NCBI GenBank assembly: GCA_903921405.1
Contig: CAIXPV010000144.1
Coordinates: 1-11,302 of the forward strand
Direction of reading: 5' to 3'
DNA from: an uncultured Actinomycetes bacterium
Lineage (GTDB): Bacteria > Actinomycetota > Actinomycetes > Nanopelagicales > Nanopelagicaceae
Length of the DNA: 11,302 bases
Position numbers and translations under genes: made by a program. The notes under the pieces are model-generated. The model did not search any database and was not told the DNA's origin. It saw nothing but the letters and a program-made list of their open reading frames with translations. Below, one piece after another: positions 1 through 7,328 of this stretch (position 1 is the first letter of the stretch; the number at the start of each line of letters is the position of its first letter).

Positions 1-511
1 AGGTGTGACAGAGGCTGGACCGATTTTTCAAGGAACAATTAAATCTGCAACGGCATTTGGAATTCTATTGGCCGAAGGAATTGGTGACACTATTCGCGTC
101 TCGTTGTCGGCGCCACCGGTTGAGGAAGTAAAAGTCGGAATATCAATTTTAGAGTCGCTTAACTTGCGCCAGCGAAAGCTTGAGATTGTTTCATGCCCAT
201 CATGTGGTCGTGCTCAAGTAGATGTTTATACATTGGCCGAAAAAGTTCAGGCAGGCTTGCAAGGTATGACAGTTCCACTTCGAGTTGCAGTTATGGGGTG
301 TGTGGTCAATGGCCCGGGGGAGGCTCGTGAGGCAGACCTAGGTGTTGCATCAGGAAATGGTAAGGGTCAGATATTTGTTAAAGGTGAAGTCATCAAGACC
401 GTACCTGAAGCGATGATTGTTGAGACTTTGATTGAAGAAGCGATGCGATTGGCCGAAGAAATGGAAGCGGCAGGCGTTGCTTCGGGTAAACCTACTGTTG
501 ATGTTGGATAG
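1..511 (+). CDS. ispG: 4-hydroxy-3-methylbut-2-enyl diphosphate synthase (flavodoxin/ferredoxin), 3' part
   Basis: This is the C-terminal part of IspG (GcpE); the start lies before the window and the reading frame is already open at base 2. The enzyme reduces methylerythritol cyclodiphosphate to HMBPP in the non-mevalonate isoprenoid pathway, using a [4Fe-4S] cluster. The visible part has the family's cluster-ligand pattern: CPSC (Cys codons at 194 and 203), then MGCVVNGPGE with Cys at 299 and the ligand Glu seven residues later at 320. The segments TEAGPIFQGTIKSA and GDTIRVSLSAPPVEEV are also typical. The N-terminal TIM barrel is mostly missing from the window. In Actinobacteria ispG usually follows dxr and an rseP-like protease, which would be expected upstream. 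The stop is 9 nt before proS, so the two are probably co-transcribed. The family call is near certain. Confidence 0.97.
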   Translation, partial: GVTEAGPIFQGTIKSATAFGILLAEGIGDTIRVSLSAPPVEEVKVGISILESLNLRQRKLEIVSCPSCGRAQVDVYTLAEKVQAGLQGMTVPLRVAVMGCVVNGPGEAREADLGVASGNGKGQIFVKGEVIKTVPEAMIVETLIEEAMRLAEEMEAAGVASGKPTVDVG

Positions 512-520
512 GCTCGCCCC

Positions 521-2245
521 ATGTTGAAAATGTCTACGCTCTTTCTGCGTACGTTGCGCGATGATCCAGCCGATGCTGAGGTCACAAGCCACCGCTTGCT
601 TGTGCGCGCCGGATACATTCGACGAATCGCCGCAGGTATCTATTCGTGGCTTCCGCTTGGTGTTATTACCCTTCGCAACATCGAAAATGTCGTCCGCCAA
701 GAGATGGATGCCGCAGGTTTTCAGGAAGTGCATTTTCCAGCGTTATTGCCGCGTGAGGCATATGAGACAACTAATCGCTGGGAAGAGTACGGCCCATCGC
801 TTTTTCGCCTTCAAGATCGCAAGGGTGGAGATTATCTTTTAGGACCAACCCACGAAGAGATGTTTACCTTGATGGTCAAGAGCGAATACTCATCGTATAA
901 AGATCTACCTCTATCGATTTATCAGATACAAACAAAGTATCGAGACGAAGCACGACCACGCAGTGGAATTATTCGCGGACGTGAGTTCGTTATGAAGGAT
1001 TCATACTCATTTGATATCGATGATGCAGGTCTTGATCTTTCTTACCAAAGACACCGTGATGCATACATCAGTTGTTTTGATCGCCTAGGCATGAAGTACA
1101 ACATTGTTAAGGCCGTTTCAGGTGCAATGGGTGGTTCAAAATCTGAAGAGTTCTTAGCCCCTTGTGATACTGGCGAAGATACATATGTTTTATGTCCTTC
1201 ATGTGGATACGCGGCAAACGTTGAAGCGATGGTGACTAAAGTCGCCGCCGGTGATCCAACTGGAGTACCTGCACTTGAAGAGTTAGATACACCTAATACG
1301 CCAACTATTGATTCACTTGTTGCAGTCATGAATGAGAAATTTGGTGGGGGATTTACCGCTTCCGACACTTTGAAAAATATTATGTTAGTTGCCGACGGCA
1401 AACCAATTGCGGTTTTGGTGCCTGGAGATCGTGAAGTTGATCTCAAACGACTGCAAGAGAATTTAGGCGGAGTGCACGAGCTTCGCGTTTTTGAAGAGGC
1501 AGATTTTGCAAAGCATCCAGGTTTAGTGAAGGGATATATCGGCCCACAGGATGCAGCCAAGTCTGGCATCACTGTGTATGCAGATCCTCGCGTTGCACCT
1601 GGAACTTCATGGATAAGCGGTGCAAATAAAAAAGATCGCCACGCACGCTTTGTCCTTAATGGTCGCGACTTCACTCCAGATGCCTACATTGAAGCAGCTG
1701 AAGTTCGCGCAGGGGATGCTTGCCCTGAATGCAATACCGAGGTCATTATCGATCGCGCGATTGAGATAGGCCATATCTTTCAGTTAGGCCGAAAATATGC
1801 CAAGGCGCTGGATCTCACTGTCTTAGATAACAATGGAAAGTCACAAGTTGTCACAATGGGCTCTTATGGGATCGGCGTTTCGCGAGCAGTAGCTGCAATC
1901 GCAGAACAGACAAGTGATGCGATTGGACTTAACTGGCCAGTTGAAATTGCACCGGCCAAGGTGCATATTGTTGCAACCGGCAAAGAGGATTTACCTTTTG
2001 ATACCGCACTCACATTAGGTCAAGATTTAGAGGCCGCAGGAATAACAGTAATGCTCGATGATCGCCGTGATGCCAGCGCCGGAGTGAAGTTCAAAGATGC
2101 CGAGTTAATCGGCAATCCCATTATTGTTGTAGTCGGTAAAGCTTTAGCCGATGGAAACGTCGAGGTCCGTGTTCGCAGAAGCGGCGACAAGCAAGAGGTT
2201 GCACTTGGCCAAGCAGTTGCAACAATCATGCAACTCCTAAAATAA
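521..2245 (+). CDS. proS: Prolyl-tRNA synthetase (bacterial type with INS domain)
   Basis: ProS attaches proline to tRNA-Pro in the cytoplasm. At 574 residues it has the normal length of the bacterial type, which carries an inserted editing domain. Class II signatures are present: the motif 1 region around residues 29-47, THEEM at 110-114, motif 2 with RPRSGIIRGREF at 145-156, and motif 3 with MGSYGIGVSR at 446-455. The segment between about residues 225 and 400 is the INS domain that hydrolyses Ala-tRNA-Pro; its TLK at 283-285 probably supplies the conserved editing lysine. A CPSC (225-228) and CPEC (401-404) pair flank this insertion. The anticodon-binding domain fills the C terminus. The first ATG (521) is chosen; a second in-frame ATG at 530 (MSTLFLRTLRDD) is a plausible alternative, since neither has a strong Shine-Dalgarno sequence. 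It lies 9 nt after ispG and 3 nt before the permease gene. Confidence 0.97.
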   Translation: MLKMSTLFLRTLRDDPADAEVTSHRLLVRAGYIRRIAAGIYSWLPLGVITLRNIENVVRQEMDAAGFQEVHFPALLPREAYETTNRWEEYGPSLFRLQDRKGGDYLLGPTHEEMFTLMVKSEYSSYKDLPLSIYQIQTKYRDEARPRSGIIRGREFVMKDSYSFDIDDAGLDLSYQRHRDAYISCFDRLGMKYNIVKAVSGAMGGSKSEEFLAPCDTGEDTYVLCPSCGYAANVEAMVTKVAAGDPTGVPALEELDTPNTPTIDSLVAVMNEKFGGGFTASDTLKNIMLVADGKPIAVLVPGDREVDLKRLQENLGGVHELRVFEEADFAKHPGLVKGYIGPQDAAKSGITVYADPRVAPGTSWISGANKKDRHARFVLNGRDFTPDAYIEAAEVRAGDACPECNTEVIIDRAIEIGHIFQLGRKYAKALDLTVLDNNGKSQVVTMGSYGIGVSRAVAAIAEQTSDAIGLNWPVEIAPAKVHIVATGKEDLPFDTALTLGQDLEAAGITVMLDDRRDASAGVKFKDAELIGNPIIVVVGKALADGNVEVRVRRSGDKQEVALGQAVATIMQLLK

Positions 2246-2248
2246 CCC

Positions 2249-3031
2249 GTGTTTCTAGATCTTGAGATAACAACTGCTGTATTTCTTTTACTAGCGGCTT
2301 TTTTTGCCGGCTTTGTTGACTCCATCGCAGGTGGTGGTGGGCTGATTCAGCTTCCCGCGCTTCTGATTGGATTACCCAAGACTGAAACAGTCACAGTGCT
2401 TGGAACTAATAAATTAGCGGCAGTCTTTGGAACAACTAGTGCGGCAGCGTTGTATCGCCGACAGATTAAACCCGATCGTTCAATTCTTATCGCTATGGCG
2501 ATTCCGGCATTTATTGGCTCTGCGATAGGGGCGATGCTGGCTTCTAGAATTCCTACGTCGAGCATGCGTCCAATAATTCTCGTTCTTTTAGTTGGTGTCG
2601 CTCTATACACGTGGTTAAAACCTGATTTGGGAAAGATCGAGCTCCTTAAGCACCAATCAAAGCGTCGGATCCAGATTTCAATTCTTGCAGGTCTTGGTAT
2701 CGGTTTCTATGATGGAATCTTTGGTCCAGGCACGGGTTCATTTCTTATGCTCGTACTTGTCGCATCCCTTGGCTATGCATTCATTAGCGCCTCTGCGATT
2801 GCCAAAGTTGTCAATGTGGCAACTAACGTTGGAGCACTTCTTATATTTGGCTTTCATGGCGCCATTATTTGGCAGATCGGTTTAGCACTTGGTGCGGCCA
2901 ATATATGTGGCGCAGTTGTTGGATCTCGCCTGGCAATAAAGGGTGGGTCAACGCTTATACGTAAGGTTTTTCTACTTGTGACCGTGGCCCTGATTATTAA
3001 GGTGGGAATTGTAACTTTCCAAAGTTTTTAG
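2249..3031 (+). CDS. TauE/SafE family membrane permease (putative sulfite/sulfonate or other anion exporter)
   Basis: A 260-residue, very hydrophobic protein with roughly seven or eight predicted membrane segments. It shows the two-repeat pattern of the TauE/SafE (COG0730, DUF81) family: an N-terminal GFVDSIAGGGGLIQLPAL motif followed by GTNKLAAVFGT, then in the second half GFYDGIFGPGTGSFLML followed by AKVVNVATNVGALLIF. Members have been linked to export of sulfite, sulfonates or sulfoacetate, but most are uncharacterised, so the substrate here is unknown. The start is a GTG 3 nt after the proS stop with no visible Shine-Dalgarno sequence, so translation is probably coupled to proS. The gene has no obvious functional link to its neighbours and separates proS from rimP. 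Its last codons overlap an inverted repeat and promoter-like sequence. The family call is firm; the function is not. Confidence 0.9.
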   Translation: MFLDLEITTAVFLLLAAFFAGFVDSIAGGGGLIQLPALLIGLPKTETVTVLGTNKLAAVFGTTSAAALYRRQIKPDRSILIAMAIPAFIGSAIGAMLASRIPTSSMRPIILVLLVGVALYTWLKPDLGKIELLKHQSKRRIQISILAGLGIGFYDGIFGPGTGSFLMLVLVASLGYAFISASAIAKVVNVATNVGALLIFGFHGAIIWQIGLALGAANICGAVVGSRLAIKGGSTLIRKVFLLVTVALIIKVGIVTFQSF

Positions 3032-3038
3032 TTACAAT
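3008..3038. promoter_or_regulatory. Inverted repeat overlapping a candidate promoter before rimP
   Basis: Bases 3008-3016 (ATTGTAACT) and 3030-3038 (AGTTACAAT) form a perfect 9-bp inverted repeat with 13 nt between them, across the permease stop codon (3029-3031). The same bases contain TTGTAA (3009-3014) and TACAAT (3033-3038) separated by 18 bp, matching -35 and -10 hexamers at 4/6 and 5/6 positions. The expected start would be near 3045, about 27 nt before rimP. A second perfect palindrome, AACTTT-CC-AAAGTT (3013-3026), is nested inside. Because the repeat is symmetric, the - strand reads the same hexamers. It could be a promoter, a repressor operator or a weak stem-loop at the permease mRNA end; no U-tract follows, so a terminator is unlikely. 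Confidence 0.5.
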
Positions 3039-3071
3039 CACCACTACAACTTAATAAGAAAGTAGCGACAC

Positions 3072-3542
3072 ATGACATTAAAAGATTCACTGACTGAACT
3101 TCTTACACCTGCAGTTGAAGAGGCAGGGTTTTTTCTCGAGGAAGTTATCCCAACAAACCCAGGCAATCACCGCATCATTACTTGCGTAGTTGATGGCCAA
3201 AAACCTTTAAATTTAGATGAAGTCACCGTGGTTTCACGATTAATCTCTGAGCTACTGGATGAGACAACGTTGGTCGATGGAGCATTTACTTTAGAAGTTA
3301 CATCCCCAGGTGTTGATCGGCCAATTACTAAGCGCCGCCACTGGGAGAAGAATCTGACTCGAATCATCACATCTACCTTCAATGATGGAACCACTTTGAC
3401 TGCGCGCTTAACTGAACTTCGCGAGGATGATGCAACCTTTGTTGAAAATATTAAGGGCAGAATGAAGACGCACGTGATTGTATTGGCCGATATTAAAAAG
3501 GCCCATGCTGAAGTCGAATTCAACCGTAAGGATGAAGAATAA
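3072..3542 (+). CDS. rimP: Ribosome maturation factor RimP
   Basis: RimP is a cytoplasmic factor needed for late assembly of the 30S subunit. The 156-residue product has the normal family length and the diagnostic signature LEVTSPGVDRPI around residues 74-85, with the preceding two-layer N-terminal domain (PAVEEAGFFLEEV) and a C-terminal SH3-like domain (NLTRIITSTFNDGTTLTARL onward). The ATG at 3072 is the only start giving the conserved N-terminal helix. Its Shine-Dalgarno match is weak (a purine run near 3056-3063). The TAA stop directly abuts the nusA ATG, the conserved rimP-nusA pairing of bacteria, so the two are surely co-transcribed and probably translationally coupled. Transcription may begin at the candidate promoter within 3008-3038. 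Confidence 0.96.
   Translation: MTLKDSLTELLTPAVEEAGFFLEEVIPTNPGNHRIITCVVDGQKPLNLDEVTVVSRLISELLDETTLVDGAFTLEVTSPGVDRPITKRRHWEKNLTRIITSTFNDGTTLTARLTELREDDATFVENIKGRMKTHVIVLADIKKAHAEVEFNRKDEE
3528..3532 (+). promoter_or_regulatory. nusA ribosome binding site inside the rimP end
   Basis: AAGGA lies 10 nt before the nusA ATG at 3543, within the last codons of rimP. It supports that start, which directly follows the rimP TAA. Confidence 0.6.
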
Positions 3543-4514
3543 ATGCATGTAGAGATGAGCGCGTTGCTTGCGCTAACAACTGAAAAAGGGATTCCGCTAG
3601 AGCAGTTAATTCAAGCTATAGAGATCGGTGTCCTAACGGCATACAACCAAACCGATGAAGCTAAGCGCCATGCCCGTGCGCATCTAGATCGCGAAACTGG
3701 CGAGATCCAAATCTTGATTCCACAGTTCAACGAACTTGGTGAAAAAGTTGGTGATGAGGCAGATATGCCTGATGGTTTCTCACGAGTGGCCACTTCAACG
3801 GCGCGACAAATTATTAAGTTAAAGATGCGCGAGACAAATGATGCTTCAATCGTCGGAGAGTTCACTGGCAACGTTGGCGATGTAATCTCTGGTGTGGTTC
3901 AACAAGGTCGCGATCCGAAGATGATCAACGTTAACTTGGGTCGCACTGAAGGACGCATCCCTCCTCAGGAGCAAGTGCCGGGTGAGGTCTACAACCACGG
4001 TGATCGCATCAAGTGTTTCGTCGTTGAAGTAAAGCAGGGATTAAAGGGTCCAGAGATTATGTTGTCTCGCAGCCACCCAGCACTTGTTAAGCAGTTATTT
4101 GCATTTGAAGTTCCAGAGATCAATGATCGAATCGTTGAAATCATGGCCGTTGCGCGTGAGGCGGGTCATCGAACTAAGGTTGCAGTGAAATCTCATCGTG
4201 CAGGCGTAAGCCCTAAAGGCTCACTCATTGGACCCATGGGTTCACGTGCGCGTGCAGTAATGGATGAGCTGCACGGTGAGAAGATCGATATTGTGGATTG
4301 GTCTGAAAATCCTGCCACCTTTATTGCTCACGCCCTTGCACCGGCCAAGGTAACATCGGTTGAAATCGTCGATCTGACCTCACGCTCGGCCAAAGTGATA
4401 GTTCCCGATTATCAATTATCGCTGGCAATCGGTAAAGATGGACAAAATGCACGCTTGGCCGCACGTCTGACTGGCTGGCGCATCGATATTCATCCCGATA
4501 ACCCCATTATGTGA
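3543..4514 (+). CDS. nusA: Transcription termination/antitermination factor NusA
   Basis: NusA binds RNA polymerase and nascent RNA and modulates pausing, termination and antitermination. At 323 residues this is the short form usual in Actinobacteria, without the acidic repeats found at the C terminus of the E. coli protein. Domains in order are an N-terminal polymerase-binding domain (about 1-105), an S1 domain (about 108-178, with GDVISGVVQQG), KH1 with the GPMG loop at 230-233, and KH2 with IGKDGQNARLAARLTGW at 296-312. The ATG at 3543 gives the expected start (MHVEMSALLAL) and directly follows the rimP stop. In many Actinobacteria ylxR follows; here a 148-nt spacer leads straight to infB. 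Confidence 0.97.
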   Translation: MHVEMSALLALTTEKGIPLEQLIQAIEIGVLTAYNQTDEAKRHARAHLDRETGEIQILIPQFNELGEKVGDEADMPDGFSRVATSTARQIIKLKMRETNDASIVGEFTGNVGDVISGVVQQGRDPKMINVNLGRTEGRIPPQEQVPGEVYNHGDRIKCFVVEVKQGLKGPEIMLSRSHPALVKQLFAFEVPEINDRIVEIMAVAREAGHRTKVAVKSHRAGVSPKGSLIGPMGSRARAVMDELHGEKIDIVDWSENPATFIAHALAPAKVTSVEIVDLTSRSAKVIVPDYQLSLAIGKDGQNARLAARLTGWRIDIHPDNPIM

Positions 4515-4561
4515 ACCGGCCCATCATTGGATACGATGAGCCCCTGCACTTTTAATGAATG

Positions 4562-4579
4562 GATATGAAAGATATGAAA
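4562..4579. repeat. Perfect tandem 9-bp repeat upstream of infB
   Basis: GATATGAAA occurs twice back to back (4562-4570 and 4571-4579) in the nusA-infB spacer. It is short enough to be replication slippage, but could also be a paired protein-binding site. Confidence 0.6.
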
Positions 4580-4652
4580 CTCACATGAGCTCGCTAGAAC
4601 TATGAGGTCGTACAACTAGGGCTTGCATGTGAAAAACATTGCGGGCCAAGAC

Positions 4653-4657
4653 AGGGG
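4653..4657 (+). promoter_or_regulatory. infB ribosome binding site
   Basis: AGGGG ends 5 nt before GTG 4663. This decides the infB start in favour of 4663 rather than the in-frame TTG at 4639, which would add eight residues unlike the family and has no such site. Confidence 0.65.
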
Positions 4658-4662
4658 AAAAT

Positions 4663-7326
4663 GTGTCAAAGGTCCGCGTACACGAGTTAGCAAAACAACT
4701 CGGTATGGAGAGCAAGGAAGTTCTTGCAAAGCTCCAAGATATGGGTGAGTTTGTAAAATCGGCATCATCGACAGTAGAAGCGCCAGTTGTGCGCAAGCTC
4801 ATCGAAATGTTTCCCGATGCTAAGCCAGCCGAAGAGAAGAAGCCGGTTAAAAAAGCCGCTGCAAAGAAGGCCGCAGCAGCAAAGCCGGAAGTAAGTGCTG
4901 AACAGGCCGCATCTCTTGCCGCCGAGTTAGGTGTTGATCTAGAAGCGATCAAAGCTGAAGCAATTCGCGCTGAAGCACATAAAGCAGAGTTGCAACACAA
5001 AGCCGAGGTTATTCGTGCGCAGGAAGATGCACCATCTGCTGAAGCACCAAAGCCTGCACCGCGTCCAGGAAACAATCCATTTTCAACCGGTGGCGCAGTT
5101 CCTCGCCCGCCGCGTCCAGGAAATAATCCATTTTCAACTGGTGGCGCAGTTCCACGTCCACCTCAACGACCACCTGGTGCACCACGTCCAGGAATGAGCG
5201 GGCCGCGTCCAGGTTCAGTACGTCCAGGTTTTGCTGCACGTCCACCAGGATCTCGTCCACCAGCAGGTGCGGGTTTTCCTCCACGCGCAGGCGGTGCACC
5301 AACACCAGGTTCACCATATAAAAGCAATGGCCCAGCAGCTGCACCAGGAGGCGCACCAACTCGTCCAGGCGGCGGTCGTCCACCACAACGCGGCGGAGCT
5401 GGCGGAGCATTTGGTAAGAACGCTAGCAAGAAGTCAGGTCGCAAAGCTAAGTCGCGTAAAGCACTTCGCGATGAGTTCGACAATATGCAGGCACCACAAC
5501 TTGGTGGCGCAGTTGTTCCGCACGGTGATGGAAAGACTCCTATCCGTATGCGTCGTGGCTCATCCTTAGCTGACTTCGCCGACAAGATTGGTGCAGATCC
5601 AGCAGCGCTAGTTGCTGCGCTCTTTCACTTAGGTGAAATGGTTACGGCAACTCAATCAGTTGACGCGGATACTTTTGAAATTCTCGGCGTGCAACTTGGT
5701 TATGAGATTCAAATCGTTAGCCCTGAAGATGAGGATCGCGAACTTCTACAAGGCTTCGATATTGATTTAGCTGATGAGTTAGCTGCCCTTGACCCTGAAT
5801 TACTCGTGGCGCGTCCACCAGTTGTAACGGTTATGGGTCACGTTGACCACGGTAAAACTTCGCTTCTTGATGCAATTCGCAAGAGCGAGGTTATGAAATC
5901 TGAAGCCGGTGGAATTACACAGCACATTGGCGCATATCAAATTCACCATGATCACAACGGTACAAACCGTGCGATTACATTTATTGATACACCTGGTCAC
6001 GAAGCATTTACAGCTATGCGTGCTCGTGGTGCCAAGGTCACTGATATTGCGGTACTTGTAGTTGCTGCAGATGATGGCATCATGCCTCAGACAATCGAGG
6101 CGTTAAACCATGCTCAAGCTGCCGATGTTCCAATCGTTGTTGCAGTTAACAAGATGGATAAAGAAGGCGCTAATGCCGACAAGGTCCGTCAACAGTTAAC
6201 TGAGTACAACTTAATCGCTGAAGAGTACGGCGGAGAAACAATCTTCGTAAACGTCTCTGCAAAAACTGGTCAAGGCGTGGATGATTTAATTGAATCGATT
6301 CTGCTTACTGCAGATGCTGCAATTGATCTTCGCGCAGTTGCCGATGACAGTGCTCGCGGTGTTGCTATTGAGGCGCACCTCGATCGTGGTCGTGGTCCTG
6401 TAACAACAGTTCTTGTTCAACGCGGAACGTTAAAGATCGGTGATGCAATAGTTGCCGGTGGATCCTTCGGTCGCGTACGTGCGATGTTGGATGAAAATGG
6501 CGATAACGTTGAAACCGCTGGTCCATCTCGTCCAGTTCAGGTACTTGGTTTCACATCGGTACCAAGTGCTGGCGATACATTCCTAGTTGCTGATGAGGAT
6601 CGAACTGCGCGTCAGATCGCTGAAAAGCGTCAGGCCGCTGAACGTAACGCTCAATTGGCGAAGGCACGTAAGAAGGTTTCATTGGAAGACTTCATGGAGC
6701 AGTCCAAGATCTCTACTTTGAACTTGATTCTCAAGGGTGACGTGAGTGGTTCGGTAGAGGCACTTGAAGAAGCGCTGATGCAGCTCGATGTTGGCGCAGA
6801 AGTTGATCTTCGCGTTATTCACCGTGGCGTTGGTGCAATCACTAAGAGCGATATCACATTGGCTTCGGCCTCAACTGCAGTGGTTATCGGCTTTAACGTC
6901 AAGCCTGAGCCACAAACTGCAATATTTGCCGATCAAGAAGGCGTTGAAGTTCGCTTCTACTCAGTCATTTATCAAGCAATCGATGAGATTGAGCTTTCAT
7001 TGAAGGGCTTACTGAAGCCAATCTACGAAGAGGTCGTCTTGGGTAACGCTGAAGTTCGCGAGATCTTCAAATCTTCTAAGGCTGGAAATATCGCAGGATC
7101 TATTGTCAAAGATGGAATCATCCGTCGAAATGCAAAGGCGCGCATTGTGCGTGGCGATCAGATTCTTGTCGATAACCTGACCATCGATTCACTCAAGCGC
7201 TTCAAAGATGATGCCACTGAGGTTAAAGAGGGCTTCGAGTGCGGTATTGGTGTTGGCAACATGAAGGAGATCGCCGTCGGCGACACTATTCAGGTATTTG
7301 AGATGCGCGAGAAAAAGCGAGCATAA
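4663..7326 (+). CDS. infB: Translation initiation factor IF-2
   Basis: IF2 is the GTPase that delivers initiator fMet-tRNA to the 30S subunit and promotes subunit joining. Starting at GTG 4663 the product has 887 residues and begins SKVRVHELAKQLGMESKEV, the standard IF2_N domain. A Lys/Ala-rich, probably helical segment follows (about 58-120), then a Pro/Gly/Arg-rich linker (about 125-262) with a tandemly repeated PRPGNNPFSTGG unit, then a basic stretch and the second N-terminal domain (about 300-360). GTPase motifs are intact: G1 GHVDHGKTS at 392-400, DTPGH at 442-446, NKMD at 496-499 and SAK at 532-534. Domains II, III and the fMet-tRNA-binding C domain follow (GDVSGSVEALEEAL, GFNVKPEP, IVRGDQILVDNLTIDSLKRFKDD in short runs). 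It is 2 nt from rbfA. The linker type resembles that of streptomycete and mycobacterial IF2. Confidence 0.97.
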   Translation: MSKVRVHELAKQLGMESKEVLAKLQDMGEFVKSASSTVEAPVVRKLIEMFPDAKPAEEKKPVKKAAAKKAAAAKPEVSAEQAASLAAELGVDLEAIKAEAIRAEAHKAELQHKAEVIRAQEDAPSAEAPKPAPRPGNNPFSTGGAVPRPPRPGNNPFSTGGAVPRPPQRPPGAPRPGMSGPRPGSVRPGFAARPPGSRPPAGAGFPPRAGGAPTPGSPYKSNGPAAAPGGAPTRPGGGRPPQRGGAGGAFGKNASKKSGRKAKSRKALRDEFDNMQAPQLGGAVVPHGDGKTPIRMRRGSSLADFADKIGADPAALVAALFHLGEMVTATQSVDADTFEILGVQLGYEIQIVSPEDEDRELLQGFDIDLADELAALDPELLVARPPVVTVMGHVDHGKTSLLDAIRKSEVMKSEAGGITQHIGAYQIHHDHNGTNRAITFIDTPGHEAFTAMRARGAKVTDIAVLVVAADDGIMPQTIEALNHAQAADVPIVVAVNKMDKEGANADKVRQQLTEYNLIAEEYGGETIFVNVSAKTGQGVDDLIESILLTADAAIDLRAVADDSARGVAIEAHLDRGRGPVTTVLVQRGTLKIGDAIVAGGSFGRVRAMLDENGDNVETAGPSRPVQVLGFTSVPSAGDTFLVADEDRTARQIAEKRQAAERNAQLAKARKKVSLEDFMEQSKISTLNLILKGDVSGSVEALEEALMQLDVGAEVDLRVIHRGVGAITKSDITLASASTAVVIGFNVKPEPQTAIFADQEGVEVRFYSVIYQAIDEIELSLKGLLKPIYEEVVLGNAEVREIFKSSKAGNIAGSIVKDGIIRRNAKARIVRGDQILVDNLTIDSLKRFKDDATEVKEGFECGIGVGNMKEIAVGDTIQVFEMREKKRA
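5059..5160 (+). repeat. Tandem 51-bp repeat inside infB encoding the unit PRPGNNPFSTGGAVPRP twice
   Basis: Two adjacent 51-bp units (5059-5109 and 5110-5160) encode the identical 17-residue peptide PRPGNNPFSTGGAVPRP. By direct comparison they differ at five bases (AAC/AAT, ACC/ACT, CCT/CCA, CGC/CGT, CCG/CCA), all third-codon and synonymous. It lies in the IF2 linker, residues 133-166. PRPGNNPF-like sequences are a recurring feature of actinobacterial IF2. Confidence 0.9.
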
Positions 7327-7328
7327 AA

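Larger units (their letters stand above)
4515..4662 (+). other. nusA-infB intergenic region, probable infB leader
   Basis: A 148-nt spacer, the longest in the window, in the position where related genomes carry ylxR. It has no convincing gene: the only short frames (4536-4568, 10 codons, and 4555-4605, 16 codons) lack ribosome binding sites. It holds a perfect tandem 9-mer (4562-4579), a very weak promoter-like pair (TTGGAT at 4527-4532 and TTTAAT at 4551-4556, 18 bp apart, lacking the key A at the second -10 position) and a small imperfect hairpin around 4625-4642. An own promoter for infB is plausible but not established. Confidence 0.4.

Noticed and set aside
1042..1674. A 210-codon open frame on the - strand inside proS.
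   Set aside because: It lies entirely opposite the conserved proS sequence, is Ser/Pro-rich without domain features, and has no ribosome binding site evident.
1949..4352. The string GCACCGGCCAAGGT occurs in both proS (near 1949) and nusA (near 4339).
   Set aside because: Both encode the family-conserved APAKV in frame, so the match reflects shared codon choice rather than a repeat element.
4536..4605. Two tiny frames before infB (10 and 16 codons) as a leader peptide.
   Set aside because: No ribosome binding site, no codon pattern of a known attenuator peptide, and short frames are expected by chance.
4639..4662. In-frame TTG at 4639 as the infB start, adding eight residues.
   Set aside because: The family begins at (M)SKVRVHELAK, and AGGGG 5 nt before GTG 4663 is well placed; the extra residues are not family-like.
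5009..5585. Long open frames on both strands over the IF2 linker, rich in Pro, Arg, His or Val.
   Set aside because: They are shadows of the repetitive Pro/Gly/Arg codons of infB and match no family I recognise.
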